Positions 36,686-45,345 of a stretch of 64,000 nt of DNA are shown here, piece after piece. This stretch comes from Rhodocyclaceae bacterium. Its GTDB lineage: Bacteria; Pseudomonadota; Gammaproteobacteria; Burkholderiales; Rhodocyclaceae. Made by a program: the position numbers and the translations under genes. Positions within the stretch are counted from its first letter, which is position 1. Every line of letters begins with the position of its first letter. The notes beneath the pieces were generated by a model. That model saw only the letters and a list, made by a program, of their open reading frames with translations, ran no database searches and was not told the DNA's origin. The DNA lies in contig JALNXH010000007.1 of assembly GCA_023230455.1 (NCBI GenBank), positions 62,001-126,000 of the forward strand, in the 5' to 3' direction.

Positions 36686-37810
36686 ATGGCTTCATCCCAC
36701 GAAAACGTCAGCATGGCGGTGTTCTGCGACTTCGAAAACGTTGCCCTCGGCGTGCGCGACGCCAATTACGACAAATTCGACATCAAGCCGGTGCTCGAAC
36801 GCCTTCTGTTGAAGGGCAGCATCGTGGTCAAAAAGGCCTACTGCGACTGGGAGCGCTACAAGGGCTTCAAGGCGACGATGCACGAAGCCAATTTCGAGCT
36901 GATCGAAATTCCGCACGTCCGCCAATCGGGCAAGAACTCCGCCGATATCCGCCTGGTGGTCGACGCGCTCGACCTGTGCTACACCAAGTCGCACGTCAAC
37001 ACCTTCGTCATCATCAGCGGCGACTCCGATTTCTCGCCGCTGGTCTCCAAACTGCGCGAGAACGCCAAGCAGGTGATCGGCGTCGGCGTCAAACAATCGA
37101 CCTCCGACCTGCTGATCGCCAACTGCGACGAGTTCATCTTCTACGACGATCTGGTGCGCGAAAGCCGCCGCGCGGCGGCCAAACGCGAGCCCCGCGAGGC
37201 TCAGCCGACAGCCAAGCGCTCGCCCGAGGAGGAAAAACGGCGCAAGGAGGAACTCGAAGCACGCCGCCGGCAGGCCATCGAAATCGCCGTGGAAACTTTT
37301 GACGCACTGATCGCCGAACGCGGCGACAGCGGCAAGATCTGGGCTTCGATCCTGAAAGAGGCGATCAAGCGCCGCAAGCCGGACTTCAACGAGTCCTACT
37401 ACGGTTTCCGCGCCTTCGGCAACCTGCTCGACGAGGCGCAGGCTCGCGGCCTGCTCGAAGTCGGCCGCGACGAGAAGTCCGGGGCCTACGTTTATCGCAG
37501 CAGCGGCGTACCGGCCGTCGTCGAGGCCCCCATCGAAGTCGCACCTACAACAGCGGCGCCCGAAGCGGTGGCCCCGGCCGGCATCGAGGAGACCGCGGGC
37601 AAGAACGAAACCCGACGCAGGGGACGCGGCGGCCGCAAGCCGGCCACGGCCAAAGTCTCCGCGCTGCCGGCTGTCGCTGTCGAAACCGTCGCGCCAGCCG
37701 AACCGGCGCCACCGCCGACGGCGGTGGCAGCGCCGACCAAAGCGCCGCGCAAGCCGGCCGCGCGCAGCCGGCGCGCCCGCAAGCCGGAGACCAAGACCGA
37801 CGGCGCCTGA
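36686..37810 (+). CDS. NYN-domain (PIN-like) protein with C-terminal LOTUS/OST-HTH-like domain
   Basis: 374 residues from ATG 36686. The NYN domain is about 10-155: CDFENVALG (first acidic residue), KKAYCDW, HVRQSGKNSADIRLVVDAL and IISGDSDFSPLV with the conserved acids of LabA/Limkain-type nucleases or RNA-binding proteins. A charged coiled region (EEEKRRKEELEARRR) leads to about 205-270 (RGDSGKIWASILKEAIKRRKPDFNE), similar to OST-HTH. The C-terminal third is Ala/Pro/Lys/Arg-rich and disordered, as in many nucleic-acid-binding proteins. Probably RNA metabolism. Confidence 0.88.
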   Translation: MASSHENVSMAVFCDFENVALGVRDANYDKFDIKPVLERLLLKGSIVVKKAYCDWERYKGFKATMHEANFELIEIPHVRQSGKNSADIRLVVDALDLCYTKSHVNTFVIISGDSDFSPLVSKLRENAKQVIGVGVKQSTSDLLIANCDEFIFYDDLVRESRRAAAKREPREAQPTAKRSPEEEKRRKEELEARRRQAIEIAVETFDALIAERGDSGKIWASILKEAIKRRKPDFNESYYGFRAFGNLLDEAQARGLLEVGRDEKSGAYVYRSSGVPAVVEAPIEVAPTTAAPEAVAPAGIEETAGKNETRRRGRGGRKPATAKVSALPAVAVETVAPAEPAPPPTAVAAPTKAPRKPAARSRRARKPETKTDGA

Positions 37811-37829
37811 CGCGTAGCGGCGCTGCGGG

Positions 37830-39092
37830 CTATTTTCGGTCGCCGGGCGCGGCCGATCTGAAAATGGCATCCACCGCGATCACGCCGCGATAGCTTTGCA
37901 GCAGCCCGCCGGTCTCCGGCGTTCCAGTCAGCGCCTGGTACTCCCGCTCGGAAAGCGGCTTGATTTTCGCGGCATCGCGCACGCGGCTGAAAACCCCGTG
38001 ACGCCACTGATAAACCTCGGACAGCTTCTGCCTGAAGGTGTAGAAGTGATGGTTGTCGTTGTAGTAATCGTCGAAACGGCCGCGTCCGAGATAGATCATG
38101 TTGGAGCCTTCGTAACCGGTCTTCTGGTAGCTGACCGCATCGGTATTCAGCAGATAGGCCCAGTCTCCCGGAATAAAGTTGTCGGCCGCCACGCCATAGT
38201 GCAGGGCAACGACCTTGCCCGGCCGCGGCCGGTCCGACGCCCGGTAATCGTCCTCGAAAAACCACATGGCATCCGGCTCGATGTCCGACAGCGGCTCACC
38301 GTCGGCGGCAAGCCAGGCCTCGATGCGGCGCAGCTTCTCCGCGTCGGGTCTGATGCGCCGGTAGTAGTCGAGAATGCCCTGGAGAATCACCAGCTTGGTT
38401 GCGGTATAGCAGCCGATCGCATAGCGCTCCGGCTCCATGAACGCGTTGTTTACCGCCTCGTGCAAGGGGTAGCCCGGTAGTGGCGTACCCCGCTTCCAGT
38501 ATTTTTCATTCCACGCCGCCGATCCGCCGTCGGGCCAGATCCAATCGAGGGTCTCCGTCCAGGCGACGATGTTCTGCAACATGCCGACGCGATCCTGCAC
38601 CGCCGCGACATCGCAATCGAACTCGGTCAACCGTCCATGCTGCAACAGCGCAAGTACGATTTCCTTTTTCGACACGGTATGCACTGCGCGCAGTTTCCCG
38701 GCAACCGCCGTCGGCAGATGCACCACCGCATCGCTCAGGCCCATCGCCTCGCGCTTGAAGAAATCCAGCGTAGACGAGTCGCCCGCCGGCGTGTTCAGCG
38801 TATAGGTCAGCGACTCTTTGCGCTTACGCTCGGTCACCCATGAGAACGGAATCCCCTGTTCCGCCAGATAAATTGGCAACGCCCGCCGCACCGACGCCAT
38901 GCGGCGGGAATCGCCGCGGCAGGAAAAACGGATGCCGGCATCGCCGGGGGCTGTCGCGACGACGCCACTACCGCTGGTCGGCCGATCCACGATCCGATCG
39001 GCATCGACGCCGCCGATCAGCAGCGCCATGGCTGCGCCGGCCGCAATGGCGGCGAGCAGGAGCGCATTTCTGGTCGTTTCGTGAAATGACAT
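37830..39092 (-). CDS. Membrane-anchored transglutaminase (Tgl)-like protein
   Basis: 420 residues; one N-terminal membrane anchor or signal (ALLLAAIAAGAAMALLIGG). The C-terminal half resembles Bacillus protein-glutamine gamma-glutamyltransferase Tgl: ERYAIGCYTATKLVILQGIL (candidate nucleophile C228), NFIPGDWAYLLN, GSNMIYLGRGRF and YYNDNHHFYTF. The N-terminal part (60-180) is not recognised. If active it would cross-link or process proteins or peptides on the periplasmic side. The match is by motif spacing only. No clear ribosome site at the chosen ATG. Confidence 0.6.
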   Translation of the reverse strand: MSFHETTRNALLLAAIAAGAAMALLIGGVDADRIVDRPTSGSGVVATAPGDAGIRFSCRGDSRRMASVRRALPIYLAEQGIPFSWVTERKRKESLTYTLNTPAGDSSTLDFFKREAMGLSDAVVHLPTAVAGKLRAVHTVSKKEIVLALLQHGRLTEFDCDVAAVQDRVGMLQNIVAWTETLDWIWPDGGSAAWNEKYWKRGTPLPGYPLHEAVNNAFMEPERYAIGCYTATKLVILQGILDYYRRIRPDAEKLRRIEAWLAADGEPLSDIEPDAMWFFEDDYRASDRPRPGKVVALHYGVAADNFIPGDWAYLLNTDAVSYQKTGYEGSNMIYLGRGRFDDYYNDNHHFYTFRQKLSEVYQWRHGVFSRVRDAAKIKPLSEREYQALTGTPETGGLLQSYRGVIAVDAIFRSAAPGDRK

Positions 39093-39164
39093 CGAGAGTG
39101 AAACCGTGTGAATTGACGCCGCGCCGCGACAACAGCCCGGATCGGAAGTGCCGGATCGCCGCCG

Positions 39165-41597
39165 CTACGCTGTCTGCTTTATTGCCAGCACAGCCTGATT
39201 GCGCAACGTTTTCAGCAGTTGCAGCTGGTTCTCCGGAATGACGATGGAACCCGGCTTGTCCTTGTCGCAGTAGATCATCGCCACGGATTTTCCCTTGATG
39301 TTGAGCGGAAACAGGACAAAGGTACGCGCTGGCACCCGTTCGCGGAACCACGGCGGAATCTTGTCGGCGATCTTCGGATCGTCGACGTCCGCAATCAGCA
39401 CGTCCGCTCCCTTCGAGGTGGCCACGTAGAACACATCGGCGGCATAGGAAAGCGGAAACTTGAAATGCTTGACGATATCGATGGTATCCGGGCCGAAGCC
39501 GAAACGTCCCACCATATTCCCCGAACGGGGATCGCGCAGGCAGAGCAGCACCCGCTTGAAGCCCATCGCCCGATACATGATTTCGAGAATGATGCGCAGG
39601 ATATCGTTGAGCGAGAAATCGTCCACCAGCGAATTGCTGATGTCCTGAATGCCCGCCGCCAGAATCGACGACGCGTCGACCTGCACCTCATCGCCGGCCG
39701 ACTCCTGACCGCCGCCCTGCACCTCAATGTCGTCTGCCGCAGGCGGCGGCGTAGACAAGGCGTCGTTCAGCACCGTCTGTTCCAAAGTCTTGTCCAAGGT
39801 GTCGACGCGCGCTGCGCTGACCGCGGGTCCCGCCTCCGTCGGTTTTTCCTTGGCCGCCGCAAAGCCGGCAAGTTGCCGTGCGAACGGGCTCTGCTTGAGG
39901 TTGACGTGGAGGATCGAGGCGAACTGAACCAGTTCGACAGAGGATTTCTCGATCACCGCCGAGAACTGCTTTTCCGACAATTGCAGGCTGGCGCCGAACC
40001 GGTCGGTAGCCGCCTGTAGGACCCGCTGGCGATCCTCCGGCTTACTCCCGGCCACCAGATCGCACAGTTCGTTGGAAAAACCGGCGATCACGCGCAGCGT
40101 CTCGTCCGCCGTCGCCGGCTTGTGGATCGTTCCTTCCGGCAGCTTGCGCATGCTGTTGACGATCGACGGCGGGAAGCCCCAGTTGCGGGCAATGCCGATA
40201 CCCAGATCCTCGAAGGAAATACCCAGCACCTGCGCCGAAGCGATCGCTTCGGAAACGTTTTTCTGCTGCATCAGAATGCGGATGGTCTCCACCTCCTCGG
40301 GGAAGTAGTACTGGGCCAGCAGTTGCCCCAAGCCATGGAACATCGAACAGATGAAGGCTTCCTCGGCTTCTCTCGTACCCATCTTGAGCCCGGCATCGCG
40401 GCCAAGAATACCTGCCATATTGGCGCGCAGGAAGGCTTCGCGCAGGTCCCTGGCATTGGCCTTGTCCTGTAGATGTTCGAACATCAGCACGGTGATTGCG
40501 ATGTTGCGGATCGCATCGAAACCGAGCACGATCACCGCCCGCGTCACTGTGCTGATGCTGCCACCGCCGGCCGTGCGATAGAAGGCCGAATTCACCAGCC
40601 GCAGGATCTTGTTGGTTAGCGCGTAATCCTTGAGGATGGTATTGGAAAGTTTGTTGATGCTCTCCTTGTCCGAATGGGTCATCTTGTTGATCGCCGACAC
40701 CGAGTCCGACAACGCCGGAAAATCGGTCTTGTGGCGCATCCGGCGGATCAGGAAATCGAGCGTGCTCTGCTTCTTCGCCTCGGCGTCGACCACCTCGACC
40801 TGTCCACCGCCGAGGTATTGCTCCAGCGCCAGCCGCATTTGCCGTGCATCGGCGAAGCGCAGCGACGGATCGCGGGCGCAGGCCTTGAGGGCGATGTCGG
40901 CCAGCTTCTCGTCGAGCCCCTTGGGCACGGTAATCGGCTCCGTGACGATGCGATGGAGGATCTGCGCCACCGAATCGCCCTGCACCACGCGCCGCGCGGT
41001 GACCATTTCGAGCAGGATCAGGCCGGCGGCGTAGACGTCCACCTGTTCGCTGACGCGCTGGTGCTCGACGTATTCCGGAGCCAGATAGGGCGGCGTTCCC
41101 ATCAGCCCCTGCTGGGCTTCGGTGACGTTGCCGACCCGTGTAGCGATACCGAAATCCATCACCCGCGGCACGCCCTGGGCGTCCATGATGATGTTCGACG
41201 GTTTCAGATCGCGATGGATGATGCCCAGTGTGTGCGCCTGAGCCAGCGCATCGACCACCTGGCGCAGGATCGCCGCCGCGAGCGTCGGCTCGATCGGCCC
41301 GTCGCTGCGCAACTGGTCGGCAAGGGTCCTGCCGGCGACATATTCGAACACCAGATAGGGGTCGCCGTCCTGTTCGCCGGCGTCGAAGATCGGCACTACA
41401 TTGGCGTGGCGCAGCTTGCTGACCATGCGCGCTTCGCCCAACAGCATCTGGTTGAGCTGGGTGTCGGACTGGTCGAAATGCAATGTCTTGATCGCCACCT
41501 CGCGCTGGAGCTGGGGATCCCAGGCCAGATAGACCACACTTTGGGCGCCGCGGCCAAGTTCGCGACGAATTTCAAAACGGCCGATTGTTTGAGACAT
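39165..41597 (-). CDS. Ser/Thr protein kinase - HDOD - GAF fusion
   Basis: 810 residues in three parts. Kinase domain about 7-265: glycine loop GRGAQSVVY, K37 in AIKTL, IHRDLKPSN with catalytic D130, DFG at 148-150 and GTPPYLAPE. HDOD domain about 285-490: FPALSDSVSAINKM, LTNKILRLVNSAFY and FICSMFHGLGQLLAQYYF. A linker rich in Pro/Glu, then a GAF-like domain about 645-805 with LRIILEIMYRAMGFKRVLLCL. All kinase catalytic residues are present. HDOD-linked kinases are signalling proteins of beta- and gammaproteobacteria; no target known. Confidence 0.93.
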   Translation of the reverse strand: MSQTIGRFEIRRELGRGAQSVVYLAWDPQLQREVAIKTLHFDQSDTQLNQMLLGEARMVSKLRHANVVPIFDAGEQDGDPYLVFEYVAGRTLADQLRSDGPIEPTLAAAILRQVVDALAQAHTLGIIHRDLKPSNIIMDAQGVPRVMDFGIATRVGNVTEAQQGLMGTPPYLAPEYVEHQRVSEQVDVYAAGLILLEMVTARRVVQGDSVAQILHRIVTEPITVPKGLDEKLADIALKACARDPSLRFADARQMRLALEQYLGGGQVEVVDAEAKKQSTLDFLIRRMRHKTDFPALSDSVSAINKMTHSDKESINKLSNTILKDYALTNKILRLVNSAFYRTAGGGSISTVTRAVIVLGFDAIRNIAITVLMFEHLQDKANARDLREAFLRANMAGILGRDAGLKMGTREAEEAFICSMFHGLGQLLAQYYFPEEVETIRILMQQKNVSEAIASAQVLGISFEDLGIGIARNWGFPPSIVNSMRKLPEGTIHKPATADETLRVIAGFSNELCDLVAGSKPEDRQRVLQAATDRFGASLQLSEKQFSAVIEKSSVELVQFASILHVNLKQSPFARQLAGFAAAKEKPTEAGPAVSAARVDTLDKTLEQTVLNDALSTPPPAADDIEVQGGGQESAGDEVQVDASSILAAGIQDISNSLVDDFSLNDILRIILEIMYRAMGFKRVLLCLRDPRSGNMVGRFGFGPDTIDIVKHFKFPLSYAADVFYVATSKGADVLIADVDDPKIADKIPPWFRERVPARTFVLFPLNIKGKSVAMIYCDKDKPGSIVIPENQLQLLKTLRNQAVLAIKQTA

Positions 41598-41715
41598 GAC
41601 AAGATTTTAGCGTTCCGCGCCTATGACGGATGCCAAAGTTGCAGAGCGGCGCCCTGCTCCCCGCGGTTCGGCGCCGCCCGTTGCCAATCCCCGGGTTGCC
41701 GCATACCATGCGCTC

Positions 41716-41925
41716 ATGGACACCCACGAAGACCCCGAAACCCTGCATCTGCGGCTCAACGAATTGCGCGTCGAACACCGCGACCTGGACGAAGCGATCG
41801 CCCGTATCGTTGCCACACCCGGACAGAATGAGCTGATGCTACGCCGGCTGAAGAAGCGCAAGCTGCTCCTCAAGGACCGCATCACCTTCATCGAAAGCCA
41901 GCTGATGCCCGACGAACTGGCCTGA
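41716..41925 (+). CDS. YdcH/DUF465-type small coiled protein
   Basis: 69 residues from ATG 41716; the frame continues to 41623, but the extra residues are low-complexity and overlap the 5' region of the divergent kinase gene. The sequence LRLNELRVEHRDLDEAI, then RLKKRKLLLKDRI, is the two-helix DUF465 pattern. Function of the family unknown. Confidence 0.75.
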   Translation: MDTHEDPETLHLRLNELRVEHRDLDEAIARIVATPGQNELMLRRLKKRKLLLKDRITFIESQLMPDELA

Positions 41926-41976
41926 ATGCGGGCCGTCCGCTAAGTTTTTCCCCAACGCTCCACCGACTGCTCATCC

Positions 41977-43140
41977 ATGGTTTCCTCACCCACCCTCAAA
42001 CGCGGCGCGCTGATCCTGCTCATTGCCGCCGTCGCCGCCGGCGCCTTCAAATTCGCCACCCGCCCGAAACCGGTATCGGTCGTGGTGGTCACGGTGGACG
42101 CCGGACGGGTCGAGACGACCGTAGCCAACACCCGTGCCGGCTCGGTCGCCGCCTGCCGTCGCGCCAAGGTGGCGCCCCCGGCGGCCGGCCGCATCGCCCG
42201 CCTGCCGGTAAAAAAGGGCCAGCGCGTAAAAACCGGCGAACTGCTGCTGGAACTCTGGAACGACGACGTGGTGGCCCGCGAAAACCTTACCCGGGAACAA
42301 CTCGCCACCGCGCGCAGCCGGGTCAACGAAGCCTGTCAGTTGGCGGTTGCCTCCCAAAGCGAGGCACGCCAGGCACGCCAGTTGCGCGACAAGGGTTTCG
42401 TATCCGAAGAGCGCGTAGTCCGTGCCGAGGCCCAGGCCAAGTCGGGCCAGGCAAGTTGCGAATCGGCGAGGATCCAGGTCAGGGAAGCCGAGGCGCGCAT
42501 TGCCGCCGCCATGGCCGACACCCAGCGCACCGCCCTGCGCGCCCCCTTCGACGGCATCGTCGCCGAGATCAACGGCGAGCTCGGTGAATACCTGACACCC
42601 TCGCCGCCGGGCATCCCCACCCTGCCGGCGGTGGATCTGATCGACGACAGCTGCCTCTACGTCACGGCGCCGATCGACGAGGTCGACGCGGCCCGGCTGA
42701 AGGTCGGCATGCATGGCCGGATCAGCCTCGATGCCTACCGCGGCAAGCATTTCGATGGTCATGTGCGGCGCATTGCACCCTACGTCCTCGCACTAGAAAA
42801 ACAGGCGCGCACGGTCGAAGTGGAAGTGGAATTCGACGATCCGCAAGGTGCCGCCGACAACGCACTGCTGGTGGGCTACTCGGCGGATATCGAGGTGGTG
42901 ACGGAAACCCGCGACAAGGTAATGCGCATGCCCACCGCGGCCCTGATGCCGGGCAACAAGGCCCTGCTTCTCGGCGCCGACGGAATTCTCGAAGAACGCA
43001 GGATCGAGACCGGATTGTCCAACTGGGAATACACCGAAATCAGGAGCGGCCTTGGCGCCGGGGACAAGGTTGTCACTTCGTTCGACCGCGACGGCGTCAA
43101 AGCCGGCGCGCGCGCTGAAGTTGAAACCAAACCGAAATGA
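41977..43140 (+). CDS. Periplasmic adaptor (HlyD/MacA-like) of ABC exporter
   Basis: 387 residues. N-terminal membrane anchor (GALILLIAAVAAGAF), lipoyl half-motifs (VAPPAAGRIARLPVKKGQRVKTGELLLEL and RTALRAPFDGIVAEI) flanking a coiled hairpin, then beta-barrel (VTAPIDEVDAARLKVG) and membrane-proximal domains. Directly followed by ABC ATPase and two permeases, so it is the adaptor of a MacAB-type efflux system. The hairpin has extra Cys residues (NEACQL, ASCESA). Confidence 0.9.
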   Translation: MVSSPTLKRGALILLIAAVAAGAFKFATRPKPVSVVVVTVDAGRVETTVANTRAGSVAACRRAKVAPPAAGRIARLPVKKGQRVKTGELLLELWNDDVVARENLTREQLATARSRVNEACQLAVASQSEARQARQLRDKGFVSEERVVRAEAQAKSGQASCESARIQVREAEARIAAAMADTQRTALRAPFDGIVAEINGELGEYLTPSPPGIPTLPAVDLIDDSCLYVTAPIDEVDAARLKVGMHGRISLDAYRGKHFDGHVRRIAPYVLALEKQARTVEVEVEFDDPQGAADNALLVGYSADIEVVTETRDKVMRMPTAALMPGNKALLLGADGILEERRIETGLSNWEYTEIRSGLGAGDKVVTSFDRDGVKAGARAEVETKPK

Positions 43141-43220
43141 ACCACGGGGAACACGGGGAGAAGCTGAAATACAAAACCGCTCCCCCCGCTTTCCCCGTGC
43201 GCCCCGTGTCCCCCGTGGTT
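43140..43220. repeat. Palindromic intergenic repeat, copy B
   Basis: Left arm 43140-43159 (AACCACGGGGAACACGGGGA) begins at the last base of the adaptor stop codon. Right arm about 43190-43220 reads CTTTCCCCGTGCGCCCCGTG then TCCCCCGTGGTT. Spacer about 30 bp. It fills the gap before the ABC ATPase gene. Confidence 0.88.
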
Positions 43221-43231
43221 AATCGACGGCC

Positions 43232-43909
43232 ATGATCCACCTCGACAACATCGAACGGGTCTTCCACGTCGGCGACGAGGAAGTCCATGCCCTGCGCGGC
43301 GTCAGCCTCACCATCCAGGCCGGCGAGTACGTCTCGATCATGGGCCCCTCGGGCTCCGGGAAATCGTCGCTGCTCAACATCATCGGCCTGCTCGACCGCC
43401 CCAACCAAGGCCGCTACGCACTCGACGAGCGCGACGTCACGGGGCTCGGCGACGACGAGCTGGCCCGTGTACGGCGGGAAAAAATCGGCTTCGTGTTCCA
43501 GTTTTTCCATCTGGTGCCGCGCCTCACCGCCGCCCAGAACATCGCGTTGCCGATGATGCTGGCCGGCATCGATCCGGCCGAACGGCAGCGCCGCCTCGCC
43601 GTCCTGCTCGCCCAATACGGGCTGGAGAACCGCGCCGGCCACCGCCCCGACCAACTTTCCGGCGGCCAGTGCCAGCGCGTGGCGATTGCCCGCGCAATGT
43701 CCATGCAGCCGGCGGTGATCCTCGCCGACGAGCCCACCGGCAACCTCGACAGTACCACCGGGCGCGAAGTCATGGCCCTGCTGGAAGGACTGCACGCCGC
43801 CGGCGGCACCCTGATCATGGTCACCCATGACCGCGAGCTCGGCGCCCGCGCCGGACGGCAGCTGCGCATGGTCGATGGCCAGCTGGTGGGCGACGAGCGC
43901 AATGCTTAG
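43232..43909 (+). CDS. ABC transporter ATPase (MacB/LolD-like)
   Basis: 225 residues. Walker A GPSGSGKSS, Q-loop FVFQFFHLVPRLTA, signature LSGGQCQRVAIARA, Walker B VILADEPTGNLDS and switch His in VTHD are complete. Type VII ABC exporters use such an ATPase with MacB-fold permeases and a periplasmic adaptor for mechanotransmission. Follows repeat copy B; next gene is the first permease. Confidence 0.95.
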   Translation: MIHLDNIERVFHVGDEEVHALRGVSLTIQAGEYVSIMGPSGSGKSSLLNIIGLLDRPNQGRYALDERDVTGLGDDELARVRREKIGFVFQFFHLVPRLTAAQNIALPMMLAGIDPAERQRRLAVLLAQYGLENRAGHRPDQLSGGQCQRVAIARAMSMQPAVILADEPTGNLDSTTGREVMALLEGLHAAGGTLIMVTHDRELGARAGRQLRMVDGQLVGDERNA

Positions 43910-43945
43910 GGAAATGCCGAACGAGCGCTTTCCGGTCGGGCCGAA

Positions 43946-43972
43946 GCCTGCCCTGAGCGTAGCCGAAGGGCC
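43946..43972. repeat. Short dispersed repeat (CCTGAGCGTAGCCGAAGGG type)
   Basis: GCCTGCCCTGAGCGTAGCCG followed by AAGGGCC in the 93-bp gap between ATPase and permease matches, from memory, the common proteobacterial intergenic repeat around CCTGAGC-x-AGTCGAAGGG. Only one half is visible. Confidence 0.5.
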
Positions 43973-44002
43973 CATGACCGGACGGACGCACCAGCAATAG
44001 CC

Positions 44003-45214
44003 ATGCGCCCCTCCGATTTCCTCGATTTCGCCTGGCAAGTGGTCCGCGGCAACCGCAGCCGCACGCTGCTAATTCTGCTGGCGATGGGCATCGGCGTCGC
44101 CGCCGTACTGATGGTCACCTCGCTCGGCGAAGGCGCGCGGCGCTATGTGCTGAATCAGTTTTCCGGCCTCGGTGCGAATCTGGTGATCGTTCTCCCCGGC
44201 CGCTCCGAGACCGCCGGCGGCATCCCCGGCTTCCTGATCGGCAAGACGCCGCGCCTGCTGACCACCGACGACGCCCTCGCCCTCACCCGCAGCCACGCGG
44301 TGCGCCGCATCGCGCCACTGATCGTCGGCGCCGGCGACGTGCACTGGAATGCACGCAGCCGGGAAACCCCGATCCTCGGCACCACCGCGGAATTCATCGT
44401 GGTGCGGCAGATGGCGATGGGCCAGGGTCAGTTCCTGCCCGAGGGCGATCCGCACCACAGCCAGCCGGTCTGCGTCATCGGTGCCAAGGTCAAGCGCGAG
44501 CTGTTTTCCGGCGGCACGGCGGTAGGCGAATGGCTGCGCATCGGCGACCGCCGTTTCCGTGTCATTGGAGTGATCGCACCGCAGGGACAATCGCTCGGTT
44601 TCAATACCGACGAGATCGTCGTCGTGCCGCTCGCCGCCGCCCAAGCACTGTTCAACACCGAGTCGCTGTTCCGCATCATGATCGAGGCCAAATCGCGCAC
44701 CCTGGTGCCGCAGGCGAAGGCCGACGCGCTTGAAATCATCCGCCTGCGCCACGAAGGCGAACGCGATGTCACGGTGATCACCCAGGACGCGGTGCTGTCC
44801 ACCTTCGACCGCATCCTCGGCGCCCTGACCCTGGCCGTCGCCGGCATCGCTGCGATCAGCCTCTCGGTGGCCGGCATCCTGATCATGAACGTAATGCTGA
44901 TCTCGGTCACCCAGCGCAAGCGCGAGATCGGCCTGCTCAAGGCCCTCGGCGCCACCGGCCGCCAGGTGCGCCTGCTGTTCTTCACCGAAGCCGCGCTGCT
45001 GGCCCTCGCCGGCGGCAGCGCCGGGTTGATCGTCGGCAAGCTCGGGCAACTGGTGGTGGCCAGCATTTTTCCCGACATTCCGTTTTCCATACCGTGGTGG
45101 GCGCTGGTAGCCGCGCCGGTCACCGCCGTCGCCACCGCAATCCTGTTCTCCGTCGCACCGGCGCGCAAGGCGGCGCAGCTCGATCCGGTACTGGCCTTGT
45201 CGGCGCGGAAGTAA
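44003..45214 (+). CDS. MacB-like ABC transporter permease 1
   Basis: 403 residues. One N-terminal membrane helix (TLLILLAMGIGVAAVLMVTSLG), a periplasmic MacB_PCD-like domain about 45-230, then three C-terminal helices around 275-395 (ALTLAVAGIAAISLSVAGILIMNVM, FFTEAALLALAGGSAGLIVG). KREIGLLKALGATGRQV is the FtsX-family coupling motif. It should dimerise, or pair with permease 2, to form the exporter core. Confidence 0.92.
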   Translation: MRPSDFLDFAWQVVRGNRSRTLLILLAMGIGVAAVLMVTSLGEGARRYVLNQFSGLGANLVIVLPGRSETAGGIPGFLIGKTPRLLTTDDALALTRSHAVRRIAPLIVGAGDVHWNARSRETPILGTTAEFIVVRQMAMGQGQFLPEGDPHHSQPVCVIGAKVKRELFSGGTAVGEWLRIGDRRFRVIGVIAPQGQSLGFNTDEIVVVPLAAAQALFNTESLFRIMIEAKSRTLVPQAKADALEIIRLRHEGERDVTVITQDAVLSTFDRILGALTLAVAGIAAISLSVAGILIMNVMLISVTQRKREIGLLKALGATGRQVRLLFFTEAALLALAGGSAGLIVGKLGQLVVASIFPDIPFSIPWWALVAAPVTAVATAILFSVAPARKAAQLDPVLALSARK

Positions 45215-45222
45215 AAAACATG

Positions 45223-45338
45223 AACCACGGGGGACACGGGGGAAATCTCGGATATTTACGTATTGCATGGCGCGTTCCGTCATTGCCAATAACCCGTCGC
45301 TTTTGCTTTCCCCGTGCTCCCCATGTCCCCCGTGGTTA
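45223..45338. repeat. Palindromic intergenic repeat, copy C
   Basis: Left arm 45223-45244 (AACCACGGGGGACACGGGGG), right arm about 45306-45338 (CTTTCCCCGTGCTCCCCATG then TCCCCCGTGGTTA), spacer about 60 bp. It separates the two permease genes; the start codon of permease 2 is only 8 nt beyond the arm. Confidence 0.88.
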
Positions 45339-45345
45339 ACTGAAA

